39,827 nucleotides of DNA from Desulfosporosinus sp. OT (GTDB taxonomy: Bacteria; Bacillota; Desulfitobacteriia; Desulfitobacteriales; Desulfitobacteriaceae), in assembly GCF_000224515.1 (NCBI RefSeq), contig NZ_AGAF01000218.1:1-39827 (forward strand), given 5' to 3'. A model generated the notes under the pieces. That model ran no database searches, was not told the origin of the DNA, and saw only the letters and a list, made by a program, of their open reading frames with translations. Numbering within the stretch: the stretch's first letter is position 1; the number at the start of each line of letters is the position of its first letter. Made by a program: the position numbers and the translations under genes. Positions 1 to 8,790 of this stretch are shown one piece after another.

Positions 1-58
1 TCTCCGTCCAAACGACAGGGTTCCACCCTTTCGGATCTAGATTGTGGATACAGATTAT

Positions 59-134
59 GGCCCGTTGGTCAAGCGGTCTAAGACACCGCCCTTTCACGGC
101 GGTTACACGGGTTCGAATCCCGTACGGGTCACCA
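59..134 (+). tRNA. tRNA-Glu (UUC)
   Basis: A complete cloverleaf can be folded. The 7-bp acceptor stem GGCCCGT pairs with ACGGGTC, the anticodon loop CTTTCAC shows anticodon TTC, the T-loop reads GGTTCGAATCC, and the CCA end is encoded. It lies 50 bp upstream of tRNA-Tyr in the same direction, so the two are probably co-transcribed. Confidence 0.96.
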
Positions 135-183
135 ATAAAGTACTCCGGTAAATAACTATAAAGCTTTGAAGACACAAAATAAA

Positions 184-268
<85 letters not shown>

Positions 269-285
269 TTGAAGCTCACTTAACG

Positions 286-317
286 AGCATCTGCTATATG
301 AAGGCGGATGCTTTTTG
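286..317 (+). terminator. Rho-independent terminator of the tRNA pair
   Basis: A 9-bp stem (AGCATCTGC / GCGGATGCT, one G-U pair) with a 9-nt loop is followed directly by TTTTT. It lies 18 bp after tRNA-Tyr. The remaining 318-523 stretch is AT-rich and shows no gene. Confidence 0.8.
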
Positions 318-523
318 CTATTAAAATAGAAAGACCTAAAAGAATAATTATTCATAAAATTGATATAAGGCGGCTCTTTTTTGAGATTGAGTCTTCGTAG
401 CTGAAATTACAAAAACTAAAATAGATTGAGATTTTAAGAAGTTTATGAGATATGCAATAGATCTGAGCATATATCCGAAAATTACTCCTAATGCCTAATA
501 ATACTTGTTTTTTGTTATTTTTC

Positions 524-552
524 TTGATTATTTATAGTGATTTATGTATAAT
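524..552 (+). promoter_or_regulatory. Sigma-A type promoter of the carboxynorspermidine genes
   Basis: The -35 element TTGATT (524-529) and the -10 element TATAAT (547-552) are separated by 17 bp. They lie 41 bp upstream of the ATG at 594, which has its own GGAGG ribosome binding site at 582-586. No operator or riboswitch is evident in the short leader. Confidence 0.7.
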
Positions 553-593
553 TTGCATTGTTAATTTAGTAAAAGTGATTTGGAGGTACTGAA

Positions 594-1793
594 ATGGGAA
601 AAGCTTTGATTATCGGCGCTGGCGGAGTTGCTAGCGTAGCAATTCATAAATGTTGTCAAAATCCAGACGTATTTGAGGAAATCTGTATTGCCAGTAGAAC
701 TGTAGAAAAATGCGAAGCGATCAAAACAAAATTGGCCGGAAGTAAAACAATCATTCATACAGCACAGCTCGATGCTGATAATACCGAAATGGTCATTGAC
801 TTGATAAACAGCTTTAAGCCTGATATCGTCATTAACCTGGCGCTCCCCTATCAGGACTTAACAATTATGGATGCTTGCCTTGCGACTGGAGTTCATTATC
901 TGGATACTGCGAATTACGAACCGCCCGATATTGCTAAATTTGAATACAAATGGCAGTGGGCATATCGAGACAAATTTGCTCAGGCAGGGATAACTGCACT
1001 ATTAGGAAGTGGTTTTGACCCTGGAGTTACCAGTGTGTTTTGTGCATATGCCCAAAAACATTATTTTGATGAAATTCATTCGATTGATATTGTAGATGCT
1101 AATGCTGGCGATCATGGATATCCTTTCGCCACAAATTTTAACCCAGAAATCAATATTCGTGAAATTACAGCAAATGGACGGTATTATCAAAACGGTTCGT
1201 GGGTTGAAACCGACCCTCTTTCTGTGAAGAAAGTTTATGATCTTCCGGAGATAGGTCCCAAAAGCATTTACCTTATGTACCATGAAGAACTAGAATCCCT
1301 TGCAATTCATATCAAGGGAATTAAGCAGATAAGATTCTGGATGACTTTTTCGGACAATTATCTGAATCATTTACGAGTACTTGAAAATGTTGGTATGACT
1401 TCGATAGAGCCTATTAATTTTGAAGGACAACAGATCATTCCTTTGCAATTTTTAAAGGCATTGCTCCCGGATCCAGCATCCCTAGGGCCAAGAACTAAAG
1501 GGAAAACGAATATCGGCTGCATTATGCAAGGGATTAAAGACGGAAAACCCAAGACGTATTATGTTTATAATGTTTGTGATCATCAGGAATGTTATGCCGA
1601 AGTCGGGTCGCAGGCCATTTCGTATACAACAGGGGTGCCGGCCATGATTGGTGCAATGTTAATGCTCAAGGGTATCTGGAAAAAACCTGGGGTATTTAAT
1701 ATTGAAGAATTTGATCCTGATCCGTTTATGGAAGCGTTAAATAAATGCGGTTTACCGTGGCAAGAAAGTTTCTCGCCAACTCTCCTTGACTGA
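594..1793 (+). CDS. Carboxynorspermidine synthase (saccharopine dehydrogenase family)
   Basis: This predicted cytosolic enzyme (399 aa) would condense aspartate semialdehyde with a diamine (putrescine or 1,3-diaminopropane) and reduce the imine with NADPH, giving carboxyspermidine or carboxynorspermidine. The N-terminus carries a Rossmann dinucleotide motif, GAGGVA, at residues 8-13. The rest has the saccharopine-dehydrogenase-like layout and family length. The main functional evidence is the next gene, a carboxynorspermidine decarboxylase that starts 11 bp after this stop; the pair is the known alternative route to spermidine or norspermidine. The ATG is preceded by GGAGG. Plain saccharopine dehydrogenase is less likely given this partner. 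Which diamine is used cannot be read from the sequence, but agmatine-to-putrescine genes at 16.5-18.5 kb in this window make putrescine plausible. Confidence 0.88.
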   Translation: MGKALIIGAGGVASVAIHKCCQNPDVFEEICIASRTVEKCEAIKTKLAGSKTIIHTAQLDADNTEMVIDLINSFKPDIVINLALPYQDLTIMDACLATGVHYLDTANYEPPDIAKFEYKWQWAYRDKFAQAGITALLGSGFDPGVTSVFCAYAQKHYFDEIHSIDIVDANAGDHGYPFATNFNPEINIREITANGRYYQNGSWVETDPLSVKKVYDLPEIGPKSIYLMYHEELESLAIHIKGIKQIRFWMTFSDNYLNHLRVLENVGMTSIEPINFEGQQIIPLQFLKALLPDPASLGPRTKGKTNIGCIMQGIKDGKPKTYYVYNVCDHQECYAEVGSQAISYTTGVPAMIGAMLMLKGIWKKPGVFNIEEFDPDPFMEALNKCGLPWQESFSPTLLD

Positions 1794-1803
1794 GGTGAAA
1801 TGG

Positions 1804-2940
1804 ATGGACATCGATTTCAGAACACTTCCATCCCCCTGCTATATTGTGGATGAGAGACTATTATTAAGAAATCTTGAAATCCTGCATTCCGTCCAACAGC
1901 GTACGGGATGCAGCATTCTTCTTGCATTAAAAGGATTTTCGATGTATTCCGTATTTCCTTTAGTGGGCAAATATCTCAAAGGGGTAACTGCAAGCTCATT
2001 GTTCGAGGCTAGGCTTGGTAAAGAAGAATTAGGCAAAGAAGTTCATATTTATGCGCCAGCTTACGTTGACCAAGAATTTGATCAAATTCTTGAAAATTGT
2101 GATCACATCGTCTTCAATTCCTTTGATCAATGGAATAGATTCAAAGCTAAAGTTAAGAACAATAAAACAAAGAAAAGCTGCGGCATCCGGGTAAATCCGG
2201 AATATTCAGAGATAGAGACGCCTATCTATGATCCTTGCTATAAATATTCAAGACTGGGTGTGACTCTGTCTAATTTTCGGCCTGAGGAGCTTGATGGCAT
2301 TGAGGGACTGCATTTTCATACAATGTGTGAACAGAATTCGGATACTCTTGCCCGTACAATTCAAGTTGTTGACCAAAAATTTGGTGAGTTTATAAAAAGA
2401 ATGAAATGGCTTAACCTAGGTGGAGGGCATCATATTACCAGGCCTGACTATGACATTGAAACTTTGGTCCGTTCAATTACTTTTTTTCAGGATAAATATG
2501 GAGTCGATATATACCTAGAACCTGGTGAAGCTGTCGCTTTGAATACTGGATTTCTAGTTGCTAAGGTTCTTGATATAGTGGATAATGGCATGAAGATTGC
2601 TATATTAGATACTTCAGCAGCGTGTCATATGCCGGATGTGCTTGAAATGCCTTATAGGCCTAATATAATCGATGCTGGAATGCCTGGTGAACATCCTTAT
2701 ACCTACCGATTCGGTGGTCATACATGTCTTGCAGGAGACATCATTGGCGATTATTCTTTTAGACAACCGATAAAACCTGGTGACAGACTTGTATTTTGTG
2801 ACATGGCCCACTATACTATGGTGAAGAACAATATGTTCAATGGCGTGAATCTCCCTTCTATCGCCCGCTTTAATGAAGCCGAAGGCATTAAGATCGTTAG
2901 ACAATTTGGTTATGAAGATTTTAAAGCCCGCTTATCCTAA
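1804..2940 (+). CDS. nspC: Carboxynorspermidine decarboxylase
   Basis: This PLP enzyme (378 aa, fold III alanine-racemase-like barrel) decarboxylates carboxyspermidine or carboxynorspermidine in the last step of the pathway. Lys43 in the ALKGF motif is the expected PLP Schiff-base lysine. The family glycine/glutamate signature EPGEAVALNTG and the C-terminal CDMAHYTMVKNN motif are present. A TTG lies at 1786 and would overlap the previous gene. ATG 1804 is preferred because GAGGTG sits at the right spacing and the protein then begins at the family N-terminus (MDIDFRTLPSPCYIVDE). It is translationally close to the synthase gene and shares its promoter. Confidence 0.92.
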   Translation: MDIDFRTLPSPCYIVDERLLLRNLEILHSVQQRTGCSILLALKGFSMYSVFPLVGKYLKGVTASSLFEARLGKEELGKEVHIYAPAYVDQEFDQILENCDHIVFNSFDQWNRFKAKVKNNKTKKSCGIRVNPEYSEIETPIYDPCYKYSRLGVTLSNFRPEELDGIEGLHFHTMCEQNSDTLARTIQVVDQKFGEFIKRMKWLNLGGGHHITRPDYDIETLVRSITFFQDKYGVDIYLEPGEAVALNTGFLVAKVLDIVDNGMKIAILDTSAACHMPDVLEMPYRPNIIDAGMPGEHPYTYRFGGHTCLAGDIIGDYSFRQPIKPGDRLVFCDMAHYTMVKNNMFNGVNLPSIARFNEAEGIKIVRQFGYEDFKARLS

Positions 2941-2984
2941 AAAAATGGTTGTTTGAAACATTCAATTTGCTGGTGAGGTATTTT

Positions 2985-3299
2985 ATGAATGATTTAGCTG
3001 ATTACAAAAGAGCGAATAATAAAAAGTATGTCAAGGATTTTCTGGAAGGAATTTTAGATGTCATCGAGACGGATTATCCTGATAAATATTTTATGATGTT
3101 CGAGGACCATACTCAGGTAACCACCTTGTTTTCCAATGAAGAATGGATAGACATATTGACAAAGTCGAGAAACTCCTTCAGCTGTCATATTAAACGAATA
3201 AATTTGACAGAGAAACGGACGACTAGGGATAATCGAGCTGAGATTGGGCGTTTGATTATGTTAAATTCTCACTTTGATCGAAGCAAAGCAGAGAAATAA
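2985..3299 (+). CDS. Small conserved-looking protein of unknown function
   Basis: This 104-aa soluble protein has no family I recognise. The frame can be opened at a TTG at 2949, but ATG 2985 is chosen because GGTGAGG precedes it by 6 bp. The N-terminal half reads like a short helical region rich in charged residues (YKRANNKKYVKDFLEGILDV), followed by an acidic/aromatic stretch (DYPDKYFMMFEDH) and a basic C-terminus. There are no cysteines for metal binding apart from one, no signal peptide and no membrane segment. It follows nspC by 44 bp and precedes a strong terminator, so it is probably the third gene of the polyamine operon. A role in that pathway is only a guess from position. Confidence 0.6.
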   Translation: MNDLADYKRANNKKYVKDFLEGILDVIETDYPDKYFMMFEDHTQVTTLFSNEEWIDILTKSRNSFSCHIKRINLTEKRTTRDNRAEIGRLIMLNSHFDRSKAEK

Positions 3300-3380
3300 G
3301 CCTAATGGATTATCAGATATCAGATCATGAGTGGTATGTTCTATTTTCATACTTTTGATATTGGCAATCATTCAATTTTT

Positions 3381-3420
3381 AGGGTCCAAGCTGTGCTCAT
3401 ACGCAGCTTGGGCCCTCTTT
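3381..3420 (+). terminator. Strong terminator-like hairpin after the polyamine operon
   Basis: A 14-bp stem with two G-U pairs (left arm 3381-3394 starting AGGGTCCAAGC, right arm 3403-3416 ending TTGGGCCCT) has an 8-nt loop and is followed by CTTT. The T-tract is short, but the stem is very stable. It closes transcription of the 594-3299 genes. Confidence 0.7.
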
Positions 3421-3527
3421 ATGCTCTGATTTATGCCTGGGATATATATGGTTTAGATTATGGCAATATCAATATTTCTAATTAGAAAAAAATATCTTAA
3501 TTTCCTACATGGTTCCTCAAAATATCA

Positions 3528-3536
3528 TGATATACT
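3528..3536 (+). promoter_or_regulatory. Extended -10 promoter of the histidine kinase gene
   Basis: TGATATACT matches an extended -10 element (TG-n-TATACT). No convincing -35 element lies 16-18 bp upstream. The kinase ATG is 86 bp downstream, so the leader is about 80 nt. Confidence 0.4.
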
Positions 3537-3622
3537 GCTAGTTGGGTAACTTTATCCAATTATCTGAGAAGTATCTGTACTTCGATTAGGAATAGATCGG
3601 CGAGAGGTAGGGAAAATCAGTA

Positions 3623-5692
3623 ATGTTCAGAAACTTGAATTTGAGAACAAAGATTTTAGCCTCCATAGGTTTAGTCGTGCTATTATCTTTTAGTCTAGTC
3701 ATCCTAATTGTATCCATCAAATCAGTTGACATGGCTAAAGCTTCGGCTTATCAGATTGCAAGGGAAACAGCCAGCAAAAATGGTAATTACGTTAGAGCGG
3801 AATTAGACGTTGCTTTAGATACAGTTAGAACGCTGTCTTATACATTTCAGGAAATGAAGCTTTCCCATGATGTAGATCGAGAGACGATGAATCAGATCTT
3901 AATTAAGGTTCTAAAGGATAACCCGCAGTTTGTCGCGACATGGACTTTGTGGGAGCCGAATGCGCTTGACGGTAGAGATGCTGAGTTCATTAACAAAACT
4001 GGCTATGACAGTACAGGCCGTTTTATTCCTTATTGGAGCATACAAAGTGGGAAAGAGCACTTAGAACCGCTGGTTAATTATCAAGTGCAAGGAGCGGGAG
4101 ATTATTATTTAATCCCTAGAAAAAGTAAGCGAGAAACAATTATTGAACCTTACATATATCCAATCAACGGCAAAGATGTATTAGTAACCAGTGTAGTTGT
4201 TCCTCTAATTGTGGGTGAAAAATTTGTAGGCGTTGTAGGAATAGATATAGCTCTTGACACTATTCAAAAGGTGGTTTCAGAGATAAAGCCGTTTGAGACA
4301 GGATATGCAAGCCTTATTTCAAATGAGGGGAAGTACGTTGCCCACAACGACATATCACAGATTGGTAAGACGGTGAACAACAGTCAGGTGAGAGAAGCAA
4401 TCAAATCGGGGATAAGCTATACCACGACCAACAAGGGTGTGTATCAGGTCTATGTACCGATAAAGATCGGCCGAACAACAACCCCGTGGTCGATGGCAGT
4501 AAGTGTTCCTGAAAGTAAAATTTTAGAAAACGCCGCTAGTATTAGGAATTTCACGGTAATCATCGGAATTATCGCTTTATTAATCATTGGGTTGGTGATC
4601 TTCCAAGTAGCGAGCAGTATTACTAACCAACACCTTATGTTAGAAATTGGTGAACGGAGGCAGATAGAGGAAAAGGCCCTTCGCTTGGCATCGATTGTAG
4701 AGTCAACGGATGACGGAATCATCGGGATGACACTTGATGGAATTATTATAGACTGGAACAGAGGTGCGGAAGGTATTTATGGTTATCACGAAGCGGAAAT
4801 TATAGGAGAGTCTATTATTAAACTAATTCCTGATAATCAGCATATCGAGCTTGATGAGATTCTAGCGAATATTTCTCGAGGTATGCCAATGACACATTAT
4901 GAGACCATACGTCAAAAAAAAGATGGGCAGCTTATCCATGTCTATTTAACAGTGTCGCCGATTAAAGATCATTCAGGGAAAATTGTTGGCGCATCAAAGA
5001 TTGTCAGGGATGTTACCGCACAGAAGAAATTAGAAAAAGAGATGATACGTATGGACCAGATGAGACTGGTCGGTGAAATGGCAGCAAGTATCGGTCATGA
5101 AGTTAGAAATCCGATGACAACAGTCAGAGGTTTTCTGCAACTTTTTGGCGAAAATTTTGCTAAATACAGCGAGTATATTCCGCTCATGATCAGCGAACTT
5201 GATCGGGCAAATGCCATTATTACCGAATTTCTGTCGATAAGTCGCACGAAAACAACAGAGTTCGCTCGGCAGAGTCTAAACGATATCATCGAGTGCATTT
5301 TACCCCTAGTTCAGGTAGAGGCTATCAACGAAGAAAAATCGGTAATTCTGAAGTTAAATGCGATACCGGATCTGCTTTTAGATCATAAGGAGATCCGTCA
5401 GGTTATCTTAAACTTAGCCCGAAATGGGATCGAGGCTATGGGTAAAGGTGGTAACCTGAAGATAGAAACATTTTCAAGGGACGATGAAGTGATTTTAGCC
5501 ATCCACGATGAAGGTGTTGGTATTAATCCAGAAATCATGGACCGATTGGGGACACCCTTTTTTACTACTAAAGAGCAGGGGACGGGTTTGGGTTTGGCAG
5601 TCTGTTTTGGAATTGCCGCACGACATAACGCGAAAATCAATGTCGAGACTAGCCCAAAGGGTTCAACATTTTTCGTGAGGTTTAAGTTATAA
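3623..5692 (+). CDS. Membrane sensor histidine kinase (Cache - PAS - HisKA - HATPase)
   Basis: This 689-aa protein should sit in the cytoplasmic membrane and sense an extracellular ligand. Transmembrane helix 1 (about residues 11-33) and helix 2 (about 306-328) enclose a large extracytoplasmic double-Cache-type domain. A PAS domain follows (about 355-470, SIVESTDDGIIGMTLDG). The HisKA dimerisation helix carries the phospho-acceptor His492 in IGHEVRNPM, followed by a HATPase domain with N-box (NLARNGIEAM), G1 (DEGVGI) and G2 (GTGLGLAVC) boxes. All catalytic motifs look intact. The layout resembles orphan Bacillus/Clostridia kinases, including those feeding the sporulation phosphorelay, but no response regulator is adjacent, so the target is unknown. 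Its stop is 57 bp from the flavodoxin start. Confidence 0.9.
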   Translation: MFRNLNLRTKILASIGLVVLLSFSLVILIVSIKSVDMAKASAYQIARETASKNGNYVRAELDVALDTVRTLSYTFQEMKLSHDVDRETMNQILIKVLKDNPQFVATWTLWEPNALDGRDAEFINKTGYDSTGRFIPYWSIQSGKEHLEPLVNYQVQGAGDYYLIPRKSKRETIIEPYIYPINGKDVLVTSVVVPLIVGEKFVGVVGIDIALDTIQKVVSEIKPFETGYASLISNEGKYVAHNDISQIGKTVNNSQVREAIKSGISYTTTNKGVYQVYVPIKIGRTTTPWSMAVSVPESKILENAASIRNFTVIIGIIALLIIGLVIFQVASSITNQHLMLEIGERRQIEEKALRLASIVESTDDGIIGMTLDGIIIDWNRGAEGIYGYHEAEIIGESIIKLIPDNQHIELDEILANISRGMPMTHYETIRQKKDGQLIHVYLTVSPIKDHSGKIVGASKIVRDVTAQKKLEKEMIRMDQMRLVGEMAASIGHEVRNPMTTVRGFLQLFGENFAKYSEYIPLMISELDRANAIITEFLSISRTKTTEFARQSLNDIIECILPLVQVEAINEEKSVILKLNAIPDLLLDHKEIRQVILNLARNGIEAMGKGGNLKIETFSRDDEVILAIHDEGVGINPEIMDRLGTPFFTTKEQGTGLGLAVCFGIAARHNAKINVETSPKGSTFFVRFKL

Positions 5693-5749
5693 AGATATTC
5701 CTTTCTATGGAAATAGTGTTAAAATAGTGGATAAAGAAGGAGGGGTTTT

Positions 5750-6229
5750 ATGAAAATCGCCATCGTTTATTACAGCCAGACTGGGAATACTAAAAAGGTT
5801 GCCGACCTCATTGCGGAAGGTGCGAAGAAGACCCAGAATGTAGACGTCAAATGCATGTCTATCGAAGAGATCGATACTGAATTCTTAGTGGAGGCCAAAG
5901 CGGTTATCTTTGGGTCACCAACAATCGCAGGCACCTTTGCTTGGCAATTGAAACAATGGTTGGATACAAATAGGAATATTGGTGGAAAACTTGGCGCTGT
6001 TTTTGCTACGGCCAAATTTGTCGGCGGCGGAGCCGAGGTGGCAGAATTATCATTGATTGCAGAGTTGTTGGTAAAAGGAATGATGGTATATTCATCGGGC
6101 GCTGCTGAGGGACAACCTTTTATTCATTATGGTGCTGTGTGCATTCAAGATGGAGATGAAGGCCAGAAAGAAAGGGCAAGAATATTTGGAGAAAGAATAG
6201 CCAATAAGGCAGTGGAACTATTTAAATAA
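5750..6229 (+). CDS. Flavodoxin / NAD(P)H-quinone-reductase-like flavoprotein
   Basis: This 159-aa single-domain flavodoxin-fold protein probably binds FMN and acts as a cytosolic electron carrier or small reductase. The FMN phosphate loop is visible at the N-terminus (YYSQTGNTKKVADLI, residues 7-21). A second FMN-contacting segment is GSPTIAGTFAWQLKQWLD, and an AVFATAKFVGGGAE segment follows. The length is typical of short flavodoxins and WrbA-like proteins. The start has a clear GGAGGGG site. It lies alone between the kinase and ilvB and ends at its own terminator. Electron partners cannot be named from the sequence. Confidence 0.85.
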   Translation: MKIAIVYYSQTGNTKKVADLIAEGAKKTQNVDVKCMSIEEIDTEFLVEAKAVIFGSPTIAGTFAWQLKQWLDTNRNIGGKLGAVFATAKFVGGGAEVAELSLIAELLVKGMMVYSSGAAEGQPFIHYGAVCIQDGDEGQKERARIFGERIANKAVELFK

Positions 6230-6248
6230 GCTACCCGAATGAAATTTA

Positions 6249-6290
6249 GCCTCATCACTCTAAGGGAGGATGAGGCCTATTATTTTTTAT
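6249..6290 (+). terminator. Terminator after the flavodoxin gene
   Basis: The stem GCCTCATC / GATGAGGC (8 bp) has a 12-nt loop and is followed by a T-rich run (TATTATTTTTTATTTC). It separates the flavodoxin gene from the ilvBN operon. Confidence 0.75.
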
Positions 6291-6343
6291 TTCATTATTC
6301 TGAAATCCGATGGTATACTACTCTATTTGAAAGCCCTAGTTTA

Positions 6344-6352
6344 TGATATAAT
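6344..6352 (+). promoter_or_regulatory. Extended -10 promoter of ilvBN
   Basis: TGATATAAT is a perfect extended -10 element. A TTGAAA lies upstream but only 14 bp away, so it is not a standard -35. The leader to the ilvB start is about 105 nt, too short for a full T-box, and none of the T-box core sequence is seen. Confidence 0.5.
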
Positions 6353-6465
6353 CATTGAAATATTTTCATTGATTTTGCACTAGAGATTTATGGTTTTAGG
6401 AAGAGATGATTTTGACAAACTCAAATCTTACTATAATCTATAAAAAGAAAGGGAGGGTCACTAAT

Positions 6466-8163
6466 TTGATGATGACTGGAGCAGAGGCAATTATTGAGTC
6501 CCTGAAAAATGAAAACGTTGACGTGGTGTTCGGTTATCCCGGTGGGTCAGTGTTGACACTGTATGATGCTTTGTACCAAGCGAACTTTAAACATATTTTA
6601 ACGAAGCATGAACAAGGCGCAGTTCATGCAGCAGACGGTTATGCCAGAGCTACTGGAAAGGTTGGGGTTGTCATAGCTACCTCCGGACCAGGGGCGACCA
6701 ATCTGGTAACCGGTATTGCCACAGCTTACATGGATTCTATTCCTTTAGTGGCTATTACTGGTCAAGTCGCTGTTCCTCTAATCGGAAGAGATTCGTTCCA
6801 GGAGGCAGATATTCGAGGCATTACAACGCCTATTACAAAACACAACTATTTGGTTAAGAAGGTAGAGGATTTACCAGGGGTCCTGAAAGAAGCTTTTTAT
6901 ATTGCACGTACTGGGAGGCCTGGACCAGTGGTCGTCGATGTAGTTAAAGATGTCTTTGCGGCTGTTCTAGATTATCAGTATCCAAAAGAGGTTAAGCTGC
7001 GCGGCTATCGTCCCATATTTGCAGGAAATTTAGAAACTATCGATAAAGTCTTCAAGGAGTTGAGTTTAGCCCAGAAGCCTCTTATTTTCGTAGGCGGGGG
7101 TGTGAATTTATCCGGTGCCTCGGCAGTCTTACGAGATTTAATTGAACAGACAGGTTTCCCAGTAATCTCCTCATTGATGGGTTTGGGTTGTCTGCCGTTT
7201 GATCATCCACAATTCTTAGGCATGGTTGGAATGCATGGGACTTATGCAGCTAATATGGCTACGACGGAATGTGATTTGCTGTTGGGAATCGGAGTTCGCT
7301 TTGATGATCGAGTCACAGGACTCCTTAGTGAGTTTGCTAAGAAAGCTAAAGTTGTTCACTTTGACATTGATCCTGCTGAAATCAACAAAAACGTAATGGC
7401 GCATCTGCGCGTTGTTGGAGACCTAAACTGGTCATTACCTGCCCTAGTGGAAAGGGTTAAAGATGTTTCCGCTGAACTAAAAGGACATGTTCAATCTTGG
7501 AACGATAAGGTTATCTCTTGGCAGCAGGAAAAACCTTTAAACTATGAGCATCAAACAGACTTGGTGATGCCTCAAGAGGTTATTGAGAAAGTCAGTCAAT
7601 TGACTCAAGGTGATGCAGTAATTGTCACAGATGTGGGACAACACCAGATGTGGGTAGCCCAATATTTTGGTTTTAAAAATCCTCGCTCGTTGCTTACATC
7701 AGGTGGGCTCGGCACGATGGGCTATGGCCTTCCGGCTGCGCTTGGAGCCCAATGTGGTTTGCCAGATCGAAAGGTGATCTTATTTGTCGGTGATGGCGGA
7801 ATTATGATGAATTGTCAGGAACTGGCGACGGCTGCTAATTACGGTTTTCCGGTTAAAGTACTGATCTTTAATAATCAGACATTAGGCATGGTTTCTCAGT
7901 GGCAAAGGATGTTCTACGGTGGACGGTATTCACATACAAGTCTTAAAGGCAATACTGATTTTGTGAAATTGGCAGAGGCTATGGGTGTGACAGGCTTAAG
8001 GGTGACTAAGGCAGAGGAACTAGACAAAGTTCTGGAAGAAGCGTTAGCTACTCCTGGCCCTGTAGTTGTCGATATTCGGACCCCAGAAAAAGTGGACGTC
8101 CTGCCTATGGTTCCGGCAGGTGCTCGTTTAGATCAAATGATTTTGGGAGGTTCAGAGGGATGA
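6466..8163 (+). CDS. ilvB: Acetolactate synthase, large (catalytic) subunit
   Basis: This ThDP-, FAD- and Mg-dependent enzyme makes 2-acetolactate or 2-aceto-2-hydroxybutyrate, the first common step of valine, leucine and isoleucine synthesis (565 aa). The catalytic glutamate region (KHEQGAVHAADGYARATG), the ThDP-binding motif GDGGIMMNCQELATAANYG with its NN ending, and the central FAD-binding domain are all present. The frame opens at ATG 6406, but that gives an untypical 20-residue tail without a ribosome site. The start is placed at TTG 6466, 8 nt after GGGAGGG; ATG 6469 is the alternative. The stop overlaps the ilvN start by 4 bp (ATGA), the usual translational coupling of the two subunits. 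Confidence 0.95.
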   Translation: MMMTGAEAIIESLKNENVDVVFGYPGGSVLTLYDALYQANFKHILTKHEQGAVHAADGYARATGKVGVVIATSGPGATNLVTGIATAYMDSIPLVAITGQVAVPLIGRDSFQEADIRGITTPITKHNYLVKKVEDLPGVLKEAFYIARTGRPGPVVVDVVKDVFAAVLDYQYPKEVKLRGYRPIFAGNLETIDKVFKELSLAQKPLIFVGGGVNLSGASAVLRDLIEQTGFPVISSLMGLGCLPFDHPQFLGMVGMHGTYAANMATTECDLLLGIGVRFDDRVTGLLSEFAKKAKVVHFDIDPAEINKNVMAHLRVVGDLNWSLPALVERVKDVSAELKGHVQSWNDKVISWQQEKPLNYEHQTDLVMPQEVIEKVSQLTQGDAVIVTDVGQHQMWVAQYFGFKNPRSLLTSGGLGTMGYGLPAALGAQCGLPDRKVILFVGDGGIMMNCQELATAANYGFPVKVLIFNNQTLGMVSQWQRMFYGGRYSHTSLKGNTDFVKLAEAMGVTGLRVTKAEELDKVLEEALATPGPVVVDIRTPEKVDVLPMVPAGARLDQMILGGSEG

Positions 8164-8657
8164 AACATACACTCGCAGTTTTAGTAGAAAACCGACCGGG
8201 AGTTTTAACGCATATTTCCGGGCTGATCAGCCGTCGGGCCTTTAATATTGAAAGTATTGCTGCCGGGTATACAGAGGAACCCGATACAACCAGAATCACG
8301 ATTGTAGTCGAGGGAGATGAAATAGAGCAAGAGCAGGTTGTTAACCAGTTGTCCAAATTAGTGGATGTCATCAAAATTACGGATCTTACGGCCGTGGAGT
8401 CGATCCAACGCGAGTTAGTTTTGATTAAAGTTAAGGCAAGTGTTGAGACACGTTCAGATATCATTAATATCGTTGATATTTTCCGAGCAAGAATCATTGA
8501 TGTAAATCGGGAGACGATGGTAATCGAACTTTCTGGTGATGAAACAAAGATCGATGCCCTATGTCAAGTATTAGAAGATGATCATGGAATTATTGAAATT
8601 GTACGGACAGGTAAGATTGCTCTCTCGCGAGGGCCAATCCCAGCAAAGGATCGATGA
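8160..8657 (+). CDS. ilvN: Acetolactate synthase, small (regulatory) subunit
   Basis: This 165-aa regulatory subunit confers valine feedback inhibition on IlvB. The N-terminal ACT domain (about residues 2-75) contains the family motif NRPGVLTHISGLISRRAFNI. The C-terminal ALS_ss_C domain begins near VKASVETRSDI. The length matches the 160-175 aa family. It overlaps ilvB by ATGA and is the last gene of the operon. Other ilv or leu genes are not adjacent. Confidence 0.95.
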   Translation: MKHTLAVLVENRPGVLTHISGLISRRAFNIESIAAGYTEEPDTTRITIVVEGDEIEQEQVVNQLSKLVDVIKITDLTAVESIQRELVLIKVKASVETRSDIINIVDIFRARIIDVNRETMVIELSGDETKIDALCQVLEDDHGIIEIVRTGKIALSRGPIPAKDR

Positions 8658-8660
8658 GCA

Positions 8661-8713
8661 TTATAAAGAGAGAGGGACTTCGTCACCAGCACGAAGTCCT
8701 TCTCTTTTTATAA
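8661..8713. terminator. Bidirectional terminator between ilvN and the DUF4474-like gene
   Basis: A long hairpin (ACTTCGT / ACGAAGT core, extended by AGAGAGAGG pairing with CCTTCTCTT) is flanked by A-runs on the left and T-runs on the right, so it works on both strands. It lies 4 bp after ilvN and 78 bp after the minus-strand gene's stop. Confidence 0.85.
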
Positions 8714-8790
8714 AGAAAATTGGCTGACGCCAAGCGTTAGAGCGGTGCTGTCTTAGTTGTACTGGTGTGCTGGCCAGGGGTATCCAAGTG

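Noticed and set aside
1786-1803. TTG start of nspC overlapping the synthase gene
   Set aside because: ATG 1804 has a better ribosome site and matches the family N-terminus.
6230-6465. T-box or other amino-acid leader before ilvB
   Set aside because: The gap holds a terminator for the upstream gene and a leader of about 105 nt; no T-box core, specifier hairpin or second terminator is seen.
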